Origin: Sphaerulina vaccinii
Lineage: Eukaryota > Ascomycota > Dothideomycetes > Mycosphaerellales > Mycosphaerellaceae
Assembly: GCA_022570795.1 (NCBI GenBank)
Contig: JAKUDP010000001.1
Location: 310,001-374,000 of the forward strand
DNA: 64,000 bases
Reading direction: 5' to 3'
Translations under genes and position numbers: made by a program
In this document: positions 1-10,775 of the stretch, one piece after another
How the letters are laid out: each line of letters opens with the position of its first letter
How positions within the stretch are numbered: position 1 is the first letter of the stretch
The notes under the pieces: model-generated
Told to the model about the DNA's origin: nothing
The model's database searches: none
The model's input: only the letters and a program-made list of their open reading frames with translations

Positions 1-509
1 AACCCGCGCTAAAAAGCGGCGCCAAGGTCCGCCCTCGCGTTGTTCTCGTTCTTCACTTCTTTCACGTGCAGGCTTGGCAAAGTCCGCTCCTGCCTTTTTC
101 GCCACTACCTCGCGCTTCTCAGTCCGTCCGGACATCAACCCAACTACCCTTACCACGACCACACGGCGGCTATCGATCGACATGCAGACTCTGGTCCCCT
201 CGTGGTGCTCGCGTGCTCCAATCACCCCGCAATGGGGTGCATGTTCGAGTGCTTGGGGTGCATGAGTAGCACGAGAATAGTGGCCAGCCTCAGACAGACA
301 TCGGCAAGCTCTCTGTAGTATGTTCTGCCGGAGTGCGGCATTCGCGGTGCAACATGGCGTGAAGGAATGTAGCATCAAGTACAGATAAGGTAGGACGATC
401 ACTCATTCTTTGCATATTCAGCTGGCGGCCTCAACTTCTTATTGCAATATCAATCTGCATTGGGTCAGATCAGGCTGGTCGCCTTTCTTCTCGCGAATCA
501 ATTCTCAGC
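1..509. other. Intergenic stretch upstream of the MFS transporter
   Basis: I see no gene here. Short open frames exist in all three forward frames but overlap each other and have no recognisable domain. The last ~150 bases would be promoter and leader of the transporter starting at 510. Confidence 0.5.
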
Positions 510-2665
510 ATGGGCCTCAAGCTCCATGCCAACAACACTGATGACCCTCCAGAGGTCAGAAACCGGAGGGTGCATCTCATGGCAGTCATCGTGTCTATGG
601 GAGCATTGGCTATGGGCTACGACACTTCAGTGATTGGAGGTACAATGGCGCTCGACTCCTTCCGCCGCGACTTCGATCTGATCAATGTGACTCGTAAGTC
701 GAAAAGGGCAAGCAGATATTTGACCTTACTGACTTTGCCCAGAACATCAGCGGGACACTCTTCAAGGCAATATCGTATCGACATTTCAAGCCGGAACATT
801 CTTTGGTGCTCTCCTTACCTTTCCAGTGGGAGAGCGGATTGGCCGAAAGAGAGCCATCATGGTTGCTGCAGCGATCTTCCTCGTTGGTGGTTCTATCATG
901 ACTGCATCTAATGGCATTCTCGGACTCATATATGCGGGACGCGCCATCAGTTGGAATGAAGCCTCATATACAACAATCAATCTGCCAGGAGTGCGGATTC
1001 GCACTTTTGGTAGAACCAATTGATTTACAGTCTTGTAGCTCTTCCTTGGGCAACTGGTAATGCGACACGGCAACCTGCATATAGCAAACGGCACCCTCAC
1101 GAAAGGACAGCCGAACAGCTAGCAGCTAGCGTCGTTGTTGCTCGAACCAGCCCTTGGCAACTCGAATTCCCTGCCGCACTTCTCGGACAACAGTTCCTAT
1201 CGAACACAGTCCACAAACAGAGATTTAGCATATAAGGCTTAAGGGGAGAGTTGGAATGAAGCCTCATATACAACAATCAATCTGCCAGGAGTGCGGATTC
1301 GCACTTTTGGTAGAACCAATTCTGTAGCAGGCTTCGGTATAGGAATGGTCTCTCTTCAGGTTCCCGTCTACATCGCCGAGACGTCACCTCCTTCGATTCG
1401 TGGTCGTCTGATTGGTATATTCGAGATCTTGTCTCAGGGCGGTGGGATGCTGGGCTTCTGGATAAACTATGCTGTGAATCGAACGATTTCGAGCTCAGGC
1501 AAAACCCAATGGATCGTGCCACTTGGTCTCCAATTAGTCCCAGGCCTCCTCCTCATGATCGGTATCTTCTGGTGTCCCGAATCGCCTCGCTACTTCATCA
1601 AAAAAGACCAATGGGAGAAAGCCAGCATGACTCTCGCATACATTCGCAACTTACCCGAGGATCACGAATACGTTCAACGCGAACTGGACGACATCCGAAC
1701 ACAACATCTGCTTGTTCAGCCTCCTTCGGGCGTGAAGAACACAAAGCGATACTACTTCCAGCGTCTCTTCCAGAAAGGAACACGAAACCGCATTGGTATT
1801 GGTCTTCTCCTCATGGCATTCCAGAACCTGACAGGCGTGAATATTATCACTTATTACAGTCCACGCATCTTTGAAACACTTGGCATCACAGGCACAGATA
1901 CCAAGCTCTTCGCCACAGGCTTCTACGGAGTAGCAAAGACTCTCGGAATGGTCATATTCTCCGTCTGGCTCGTGGAACGTCTCGGTAGACGTCCAGGTCT
2001 CATCTGGGGAGCTTTCGTCGGTAGTCTTCCCATGTGGTATCTCGGGGGCTACGTCCTCAAGAACGACCCAACAGCCGCAGCAGCAGCTGGTGAAGTGTCT
2101 CGTTCTGGAGCAGGTTACTTCGCCATGGTCTGCGTGTACCTTTATGGACTGATCTACTGCGCCACCTGACAAGGTATTACATGGGTCTACTGTAGCGAGA
2201 TCTTCCCACTGGATATCAGAATGCTGTGTGTGGCTATCACGACAGCAGATCAGTGGCTTTGGTCGTTCATTATTTCGAGGACGACGCCATATATGATAAC
2301 GTCTCTTGGATATGGAACATACTTCTTCTTCGCAGCATTGATGGTCTGCATGGGCTTCTGGGCATATTTCTGTAAGTGAACAAACACTCGCCTCGCGTTG
2401 AAATCTGCTAATGTCCGCATTAGTTGTGCCCGAAACCAAAGGCAAGACATTGGAGGATATGGAGCCTATCTTCGGCGCTCTACCGCCATTGAACACCAAG
2501 ATTCTTGAAGAAGAAGGTGATGCACCGGACTCACCGAACCTAGGTGAGAAGAAATTCAATGGCAACGTCACCTATCTCGAGACAACAGAACCTCATTCCG
2601 CGCTTCGAGGACGAAGGTCACGATCGGTCACTCCGCAGCCAATTGCAAGAGTTCTGAGTTCGTAG
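510..2665 (+). pseudogene. Quinate/sugar-type MFS transporter with an in-frame TGA
   Basis: Exons 510-693, 743-949, 1328-2371 and 2424-2665 join in frame to 558 codons. The product would be a 12-helix plasma-membrane sugar/quinate proton symporter. Seen: GERIGRK after helix 2, GRAITGFGIGM at the second junction, PESPRYF before the central loop, a GRR motif in the second half, and PETKGKTLEDM at the C-terminal side; these are hallmarks of the MFS sugar porter family. Codon 411 (2167-2169) is TGA where the family has Trp in the YCATWQGITWVYCSE region, and the reading frame continues intact for 148 codons beyond it. That would remove the last helices, so the gene is probably a recent pseudogene unless the stop is read through or is a base error. 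Intron 2 (950-1327, 378 bp) is swollen by a 300-bp insertion with a 73-bp direct repeat. Introns 1 (694-742) and 3 (2372-2423) are normal. Confidence 0.8.
949..1321. repeat. 73-bp direct repeat flanking a 227-bp insert within an intron
   Basis: Bases 949-1021 and 1249-1321 are identical by eye, with a period of exactly 300 bp. They flank a unique 227-bp segment (1022-1248). Removing one unit would leave a 78-bp intron, close to the normal size here. Each copy contains a small inverted repeat, GTGCG-GATT-CGCAC. The insert has no recognisable transposon ends. Confidence 0.85.
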
Positions 2666-2831
2666 ATAAAATGACCGCGCTCATGATGGATTGAGTGGAT
2701 GGGAATGATTGATGAGAGCATGACTGAAGACTTTTCGCTTGTCCATATTTGCTTCCACACTTGACGAGAAGCACAAGCTCTCTGTACATAGCTAGAAGTA
2801 CATTAAAACGTTGTTACAAGTTCAGCCTTCC

Positions 2832-4990
2832 CTAGTTTCCTTGAGGATTAGCACCACTGCCCACCACGCCATTGTGGACGCCAGCCTTCAGGTCCACAGC
2901 TCCGAACGATGAGATGTGAGCAACAGGTGCAGCAGACTCGACTAGATCTTCTACTTGTGGCGCTGAGGAGCGGGACGTGAAAGTCTGTGGGTCGTCCAGA
3001 TGATCGCCGACCACGTTGTTGTGCACACCGGAACGGAGGTCTGGATGAGCCAGGGATGAAGTGAAGCCAGATGTCGGCTCTGAAACAACGCGAGGATAGG
3101 TTGTGGAGCTTGAAGCCGGTGCATGCGACGTGGTGGTATTCGTGCTTGGAGCATATGGTGGCTGGTCATCTATGCTTCTCTGGGCGGATTGTGGCAGTAT
3201 CGAGACTGGATCTGTGCCAGTGACTTGAGCAGTCTTCTCGCGGGCGTAGGAAGCGGCATTGGCAGTGGCGTTACCAGCAACTGCGGCACCATGAGCGAGC
3301 GTAGCGGTGAAGTTCTGTTGACCACTGCTGGCGGGATCTACGTCCACCTCGCGCTTCAGCTCCTGCTCGAGTTGACGCTTGTCCTGTACTGCGGCTGGGT
3401 TGGCGGAGGCCTCTGGCGAAACGCCAGCAGCTCGCTGGGATTCTGATACTACCGACGGAACTGCCGTCCCGCTTGATGGGGAATTGCCGTCGATGGCTTG
3501 TTGAGTCGACTCAGGCAGCACAGATACAGGGTCGGTGCCAGTCGCCTCAGTAGTCTTCTGGCGCGCGTATGTGGCAGCACCGGCAGCGGCAGTACCAGCG
3601 GCTGCTAGTCCTCCCACAACAGCTTCACGGACGTTCGCGACTGTGTCGTTACCTGCACTCTGCCTGGGCACTTCTTGCTGCAGCTCCTGCTCGAGCTGTT
3701 TCTTGTCCTGAAGAGCTTCTAGGTTCGCGGATGCCTCAGGCGAGACGCCGGCTTTCTGTTGGGACTCCACGACTACGCCAGGGACGGCGGCGGTCTGGCG
3801 TGTTGAGTTCACCTGCTGTCCATCAATGGCCTTCTGTGCTGATACTGGCAAGATGGAGACTGGGTCAGTTCCGGTCCTTTCTGCGGTTGCATGCCGAGCA
3901 GATGTAGCAGCACCTGCAATAGCGGCACCCGCGGCAGCCAGACCACCAGAGATCGCCTCGCCAAGATTGACGGCCGAGTTGTCATTCCCAGTCTGCGTAG
4001 GCACCTCCCGCCTAAGCTCTTGTTCCATTTGAGTCTTCTCGCGGACAGCCTCTGCGTTGGCCGAAGCTTCTGGAGAGACGTCTGCCTTCTTTTGACTGTC
4101 GATCACAGTCCGAGGGACATCTCTCGGTCCTATTGTAGTAGCGGTGTCAAGAGGGCTGGAGACGTTCTCGTCTAGTGGAGCTGCTCCGCCTGCCTGTTTC
4201 TGAGAGTCCACAACCACTTGCGGCAAGGGTGCTCCGCGAGACTCTAATGGAACCTGGCCAGCCAGTGAGTTAGTGGTGCTGGTTGCCTGAAATGACAGGA
4301 TTAGCAAATGTGTCTGAATGGTGAATGTGATGACAGAATATCGTCAACCTCATTGCCGTAGCAGGCTCGAGCTCGCTGGAATGGGCATGGAATACTTACA
4401 CCTACTGAGTGGATGTTGCGGTGCTCCAGTTGGCTCTTGATGTAATCGGTGCCATCCTTGTGTATCTGTTCGTTCTCTGACCGAGAGCCGATTCCAGGGA
4501 TGGTCTGCTTCACTTGCTGCGTGCTAGGAAGGCTCTCTCGATCTGAGGTGGCACTCTCGAAAGCTCCTGGAATGTGGAGGTCATCGACATTGCGTGCCTT
4601 CTCACTCTCTGGATGAGTATCGGCCGCGTTCTTGTTTGTAGCATCACTGACACCGAAGGCCAAACTGCTGATTCCAGCCACCAAAGAACTGGCACCCGCT
4701 TTCAGAGCCTCTGTAGCTTGCTGTGCCGAGGGCAATTGATCGGTCACAGATTGTGTACTAGGTGTCTGCTGTGCAACGGAGTCCAAGCTGTTCTTGACAG
4801 AGTCACTCAATGACTTGTCGTTTGTGGTATGTGCTGCGCTAGAGTCCACGAATGGAGCTGTGGAAGGATTGTCGTTCGATACACCAGCTGGGACAGTGTT
4901 GCCTGGTCGTGATGCCTGTGTGCTGGCCAAGTTGGCGTCTTGCCTGCTCTCGGGCAGTGCTGTCGACGTGTTTTCGGTTGGTATAGACAT
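2832..4990 (-). CDS. LEA-like repeat protein of filamentous fungi
   Basis: Two exons (4400-4990 and 2832-4286) give about 681 residues; the intron 4287-4399 has a GTAAGT donor and a TTTCAG acceptor. The protein is hydrophilic and rich in Ala, Ser, Gln, Thr and Glu. Its second half has imperfect repeats about 327 bp apart: a Val-rich ESQ..AG.SPEASAN segment, then a charged K.QLEQEL..EV helix, then a Ala/Gly-rich helix and TGTDPVS.LP. Two short GVHN.VVG motifs lie near the C-terminus. These repeats resemble fungal proteins annotated as LEA-domain proteins, thought to be disordered, helix-forming stress protectants. There is no signal peptide or catalytic motif. The start at 4990 was chosen because the upstream frame lacks protein-like character. 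Function is by resemblance only. Confidence 0.7.
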
Positions 4991-5771
4991 GGTGATGGTG
5001 ATGGCGAGATCGATGTGTGTTTCTGGTCCTGTTGTTCTGTGAGGTAAGTATGTCAAGAAGGAAGCATTGTGAGTAGGAAGGAGCGACCACCACACTTCAC
5101 TCTTTCTTTGCTGTAACAGCTCCGACACCATCTTTCGTCACTGATGCTGGTGCGCGAGCCGGTGGACTATCACTACACCAGTATGACGAGCTCTCAACCA
5201 GGAAACTGGGCAGAAACCAGCTCCATCAGGACGACCCGCAGGAGAAGACGCCTCTCTAGCGCACTGTGCTGCATTGCATCACCTCCATTTGGCTGTCCAG
5301 TTCCACATCCTGTGCTGGTGGCTCGCAGCATTGGTTTTGGTGGTCCGGGAGCTGACTGCATGCTGGAAACGAAAGAATCTGGTGAAGTCGAGATCAAGCG
5401 GTGACGAGGTGGAGTGGGTCTCCGGTGAACGCGTCGCGTCTTCCTCCTCCTCTTCTGTTCTTCTTCATATTTCCACACTCGTTACATGTACTTGTCGATG
5501 CCACACTGCAACGAGAGGAAGGAGATTAACATGCGATGGTCAGCACGACTCAAGCAACAATGAGATCTCACCCCCTGGACAGCGTGACATGACCAGGGCT
5601 AGCGGAAGGAGTCTATCCCGAGCATTATCATAACAGACTCTTCTGTGAGACGACACTGACGACCAGAACACCACGCTGCGATACACAAGGCCAACTGAAT
5701 TCGAGGCCTCGCGAAAAACAGGCATACCAACCTCATCATACACGACTTCGCCACTCTCCCCCGTATCCACC
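4991..5771. other. Divergent intergenic region
   Basis: This 0.78-kb stretch lies between two divergently transcribed genes and should carry both promoters. It holds CT-rich tracts (for example around 5440-5465). Short overlapping frames occur but none is convincing. Confidence 0.5.
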
Positions 5772-6248
5772 ATGGCATCCAAGGTCACCATCACCAAGGC
5801 TTCAAGCGTCTTACCGCCAATCTATCGCTTCCTCCTGATGAACGTGGAATCACTCTTCGCTTTCGGTGGCGTGGTCATGGTCTGCGTCACTCCTGGACAA
5901 TATGTTACTGCCTTGACAAGAGACAGCGTGGCGTCCATCGACTCAGCCACAAATTTCATCTACACGCAGCTCGGAGGCGGCTGGATGGTGATTGTCTTCA
6001 TTGAGGCTGTGATCATGAGGCTCGTGGACGATATCAAGGTCTGGAAGCTTCTCTGTATGGCCATCTTGCTGAGTGATGCGTTGTACACACATTCTATGGC
6101 GCAGGCGGTTGGTGGCTATGCATCGTTCTTCGCTCTCTCGAAGTGGACACTGAACGATTGGGTTGCGGCAATTACTACATACCCATTCATCCTGACGAGA
6201 ATCGCGATCGTGCTTGGCATTGGATACCGCAAGGAGAAGAAGAATTGA
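5772..6248 (+). CDS. Small four-helix membrane protein (DUF7704 type)
   Basis: A single-exon frame of 158 residues. Four hydrophobic stretches are visible, roughly at residues 15-42, 72-90, 95-122 and 132-150, ending in a basic tail (YRKEKKN). The start, MASKVTITKASSVLPPIYRF, with an Asn-Val-Glu-Ser segment in helix 1, matches my recollection of the fungal DUF7704 family of small membrane proteins of unknown function. The start ATG follows an ACC context (CCACC-ATG-GC), which is good for fungi. The gene stands alone, divergent from the LEA-like gene. Confidence 0.75.
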   Translation: MASKVTITKASSVLPPIYRFLLMNVESLFAFGGVVMVCVTPGQYVTALTRDSVASIDSATNFIYTQLGGGWMVIVFIEAVIMRLVDDIKVWKLLCMAILLSDALYTHSMAQAVGGYASFFALSKWTLNDWVAAITTYPFILTRIAIVLGIGYRKEKKN

Positions 6249-6622
6249 AGAGGCAGACTGTCATCATCAGGTACACAATACCGAACATACAAGCCGCCAG
6301 CTATGTGCTGATGCCTCAGGCTAGCGACAGCACTGGGTCGGGGTCGTGGCTCAGAGGTTGGGAACGGGAACCTCGCTTTCACTACTTCCAGGTTGTCTGT
6401 TTGATATGCTTAGGATATCAGGCAATACTTCTACCTGATTATACTTACATTTCTTTGCCTCTAATAGTGCAGTGGGCCTTTATCGTGGCCTATCTGTATC
6501 ACCTCTCGCTTGACTAAGTGCCGAAGCCGCCGAGTGGCTGGCCCCACATCGACGAACCTCATCAATCAAGCAAGGCTGCACCTGACTGATTGAGCATCAC
6601 AGTAACTCACTATACAGCAGGT
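6249..6622. other. Intergenic region before a Zn2Cys6 regulator
   Basis: Contains the 3' end of the DUF7704 gene and the likely promoter of the regulator at 6623. Nothing else is seen. Confidence 0.4.
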
Positions 6623-8748
6623 ATGGAGGACGAGGAACGTCCGATCAAGCGACGCAAGCGAGGAGTAGCGTAAGATCGTCTTATCTCACTTCTTGAACTT
6701 CAGCAACTTACATGTCTAGGTGCCAACGATGCCATAGCCACAAGATCAAGTGCTCGGGGCAACAGCCTTGCCAGACTTGTCAAAACGCCAATGTCACCGA
6801 GAGCTGCAGCTTCCCACAACGAGACCGAAATGTGACAGTGCCGGAGAGTTACATCGACAAGTTAGAAGCACAGATCCGAGATCTGAAGGCCCAGCTCCTA
6901 TGTTCACCTTCAGCGCCAACTGTCACTCAGGATCAAGTCGACACCCCTCGTCAGCTCCCAGGAACGTACTCAGGCCCTGACCCAGACGTGCCCAATCCGT
7001 TACTGGAAGTTCATCATGGCTCGTCAACAGGCGATGTGTCATCCTTCGCTGGAGAAGCAGCATGTACCGCATTTGGTGATAGGCTTCTGCATTGCGTAGA
7101 CAAACGTCATGGTGCAAGATCTCATAGCACTATGCCAGACCATGTCTCGCATCCAGTGTTCAATCGGCTGGCGAATCCGACATTTCAGTTGCCAAATCGC
7201 GTACAGGCCAGTCTCTTGATACGAAGAGTCGACCGATTCATTGGCAACAACTACCAGCTGTTCCTAAAGAAGTCCTTCTTCGAGAGATTCGATCATGCAT
7301 ACAATTCTGGAGAGCCTCCTGACCCGCAGTGGGCTTGTCATCTCTTTGCCTTGCTGGCACTGGGAGAGTTGTACTCAAGCTACTCGACACCAAAGGATGG
7401 TGCTACTGTGCCTGGTACAGCTTACTTCGTTCAAGCTGTAGGCTTGCTGCAAGACAAGTACGAACACCCTACAGTCGAGCAGGTCCAGATACTGCTCCTT
7501 CTGGTGAGTCCACGTGAGCATGTAGATAGTGTGCATGGCTGACGACGAAAGTCTTTCTGGGCCAACTCTGGAGGTCGCCTGAAGTCAGCTCATGCCTACT
7601 GTGGCATTGCTCTCCGATTGAGTATCAGCCTAGGGCTGCACAGGCGTCAGACAAGCGCTTCTAGTCTCGATCCTGTAAGCCGAGAGTATCGATGCCGGAT
7701 CTTCTGGACTTTGTACCTCTTCGACAGACTCATCTCGTCCAAACTTGGTTACCCTTTGGGCATTCGTGACGAAGACATCGATGTAGATATGCCATCAGCC
7801 GATGCATTGTCAAAGACCGAACAAGAGGAGTTCCATGATTCTGTACATCTTTGTGCCCATGCCAAGCTAGCAAAGATCACAGGCAGTATCTTGAGTGAGG
7901 TCTATTGCTTGCCCGATCGCACCACCAACACATTTGTGAGGCGTGTCCATCGCGTTCTGAACGACCTTCGTAAGTGGGACGCTGAGCTGCCGACTGCACT
8001 GCGACTACAAGCGAATGATTCGGCACGAAACCTGTACACGCTACATATGCATTACCACCTCTGCATAGTACAGACAACAAGGCCTATCCTACTGCATATC
8101 TTCAAGACATCCTTGCATGGCTCAAACGATAGCAAGAAGAAGCAGTTCTCGCCGACTACCCTGGCGCTTGCAGATGCTTGCACACAGTCTGCCCGTACTA
8201 CGAACCAATTGCTATCGAAACTGTTCATCGAGGGCAACTTGGCCATGTATGGATACTTCGATGCACACTACCTCTTCTCATCGACATTGATCTTGATCAT
8301 TGCAGCAGTGATGGAGCCAACTGCCGCTATCTCAGATGCTGTGCAGATGGCATTCAACCTCCTTAGAACCATGACCTCCAATGGCAATGTATCTGCGAAA
8401 GACTACCTCGCACGTCTTGAGCATATTCGAGCCACTGTCAGCGCTGCGAGAGCTGCCACCAACATCAAGCAAGCAACAGCAGACGTCGACACCGCAACGA
8501 TCGTACTAACTAGCGCATCCGAGCCGAATATTAGCACTGAACAGATTGGCTTCGGCAATGAGTGGTCTTTGTCTGACACGCTCTTCACAGACGATGCTTT
8601 CGGTGCAGACGATCCTCTAGGCAACCCATTCATCGAGAACTTTCTTGCGGAGAAAGCATTTGAGTGGCCAAGCGGACCTTCTCCACAAGAAGATATGTTG
8701 AGGCAGTTCGCGCATGAACTGGGGGATGAATTTGTGTTTGGCAGTTGA
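6623..8748 (+). CDS. Zn2Cys6 fungal-specific transcription factor
   Basis: Exons 6623-6669, 6720-7503 and 7552-8748 give 675 residues. Introns of 50 and 48 bp have GTAAGA and GTGAGT donors. Exon 1 supplies a basic run (IKRRKRG) that splices directly onto the zinc cluster: Cys17, Cys20, Cys27, Cys33, Cys36 and Cys45. A short linker and a leucine-rich dimerisation helix follow (YIDKLEAQIRDLKAQL). The middle region carries the fungal_trans signature: AYCGIALRLSISLGLHR, then a RIFWTLYLFDRLIS segment typical of this domain. The protein should bind paired CGG-type triplets as a dimer in the nucleus. The target pathway cannot be told from sequence; it is convergent with the monooxygenase gene (39 bp between stops). 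Confidence 0.9.
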
Positions 8749-8786
8749 AGGCTCGACTTCATCTCTGAATCACATCTGCTTGAAGT

Positions 8787-10452
8787 CTATAATTTCGCCT
8801 TCACAAGTCCAGCTTCAGCCTCCTCTGCTCTCTTTCTCTTCCGCTGCCAGCCACCAATCTTCGTCGCCACCATGCCTGTCCAGACCTTCAACCATTCTGG
8901 ATCAAACACCGGTAGAGTCCTACACGTAGTACCTGAGGCAGGCTCTCCTGCTATATCACGAAGGAGTTCAAAGAAAGCGGCATAGTCTGGAGCAATCGAA
9001 TAGTAGTCCTTGCCGCCTCTCTTCTCGGCTACTCGTCGTCGCTCCCATTCCAGCTGCTCCACGATTGGAGGCAAGGCTTTGCCTCTGCCTGCGAGGCGTC
9101 TTGCTACTGCTACAGCTTGCCACTCGTATACACGGAATGTGAAGCCGCCACCGAGCTATAAGAGTGTTAGCTGATATCATGCGAATCACCATCTCTCCAC
9201 GCGGTGAGGAGCCATGGCGTCTACGGCAGCCTCAGCGTGCGGTTTCTAGAGAACTGGGGTTTCAGAGACACACAATGAGAAGCTTACCTGGCCAATGAAC
9301 GCAAGTGAAGCATCCTCGATATCTCAAGTATGTTGATACACGCCAGGCAAACGACGATGCGCTCTCTTGATCCGCTCCTGCACGACTGGAATGTAAGGTA
9401 TACTGAACGTATATCCCGTGCCGAAGAAGACATGATCTACATCGTCAAGGCAAGAATCATCGTCAAACACAATCCGGCCAGTATCAGCTTCAAATCGCTT
9501 GATCTGCTTTATAATCTTGATATTTGGATGATCGAAAGGCTCCCAGCCAAAAGCTGCTATTGGCTCGCCTCTGATGCTTGCATACACGGGATGTTGAGCA
9601 ACGTCAAGGACTTCGTGGATGATCTCGTGTGAGGAGACTGAAGCGCCTACGACGACGATTTTCTTTCCGACATACTTGGCTGGGCCTCTGAAGTGTTTAC
9701 TGGGAATGATCTTGTTCGGGTATCTTTGGTCGTATTCGAGGAGTCCGGGAATATTGGGAAACCAGGGAACATTATAGTGGCCAGAAGCTACGATCAAGGC
9801 GTCGAAGGTCTCTCACCACCAATAGTTCCTGCCAGCAACCTCTTTGCGCAAAGTGAGGATCCATTCGCCTCCCAGCTTCTCCGCTCGCTCGACTGTGGTT
9901 CCGAGTGAGAGAAGCTTCTCATGAGGTGCGAAGATGTTCTCCACCCACTCGCGGATGACTGAGTGATGGCGGAAAGGAACGTCCTTGTCACCGTATTCAG
10001 CAATAGAGCGTTCTGAAAGCCTATCAGGGAATGGATGTTGAGTAAAGCTCATGATCTCGGGCGTGGTATTGCTGTGCAGATTCTCGTAGATGGCTGTGTC
10101 TGAGAAGCGATGTTGGTGGCTGTTGATATGCTCCGTAACAGGCGTCACTGCTGGGAGTTGGTCTGGTATCGATATGGCATTGTCTGCGTTGTCCTCGAGA
10201 ACATCATGGATCGAGGGAATGCCCACTGGGAGGTGAGGTGTATGTAGCCTGTGATAGGCGATCAGCACTTTCTGCTCTTCATGTTGCCCAAGAGCCCATA
10301 GCATCATCGACTCACCATGTCCCTCCAACGCCTGCTTTCCGCTCGAACACTCTGATAGTATCGAACGCTTGCTCCTTGATCAAAGCGTCGGCTGTGATCG
10401 CCCCTGAGGGCCCGGCTCCTACTATTGCTACTCGGCGGACTGGAGGAGCCAT
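8787..10452 (-). pseudogene. Flavin-containing monooxygenase-like gene with two in-frame TGA codons
   Basis: Exons 10316-10452, 9288-10248 and 8787-9155 join in frame to 489 codons. Introns: 10249-10315 and 9156-9287. The N-terminus has a Rossmann FAD site (VAIVGAGPSGA, residues 8-18) followed by FERKAGVGGTW. A second dinucleotide site (VVVGASVSSHE) follows the GHYNVPWFPNIPG region; this order is typical of class B flavin monooxygenases, including fungal thiol-specific FMOs, which use NADPH and O2. Codon 191 (9813-9815) is TGA just before TFDALIVASGHYN, and codon 354 (9324-9326) is TGA just before DIEDASLAFIGQ. Both are surrounded by clear in-frame homologous sequence, so neither can be an intron of ordinary size. 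The gene looks recently inactivated, or the assembly or strain carries base errors. The start is the ATG directly before the FAD fold. Confidence 0.8.
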
Positions 10453-10775
10453 GGTCGATAATGCTTCTTCGGAAGAGGTTCAGGTATCCTGGAAAGTTAT
10501 AGATGGCAATCGGCAAACTTATAAGGTCCAATATGACGGCCTTCGTGTCACGAGCACAGGAGGCATGATTGCGACAGAGCTCGCGCAAGAGCTACTGCGA
10601 TGGCGTGTTGGCACATGGACCCACCCAGCATGGGTGTACGGCAGTAGGTTAACTGTAGTGGAGCATCCATGAGATGAGGTGTTCGCGAGGTCTATACCAC
10701 GACTCCACTGTGAAATGTGGCTTGCTTGATGCATTCCCCAATGCTGAAGCTAACGTATGCCCAACTGTGCTCACA
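10453..10775. other. Short intergenic region
   Basis: Lies upstream of the monooxygenase gene and downstream of the next minus-strand gene. No supported feature. Confidence 0.4.

Noticed and set aside
9324..9326. Explaining the stop by a short intron at 9300-9330
   Set aside because: The frame is protein-like on both sides, and the nearest donor/acceptor pair would be far below normal intron size; a true intron with GTAAGC lies at 9156-9287 just after it.
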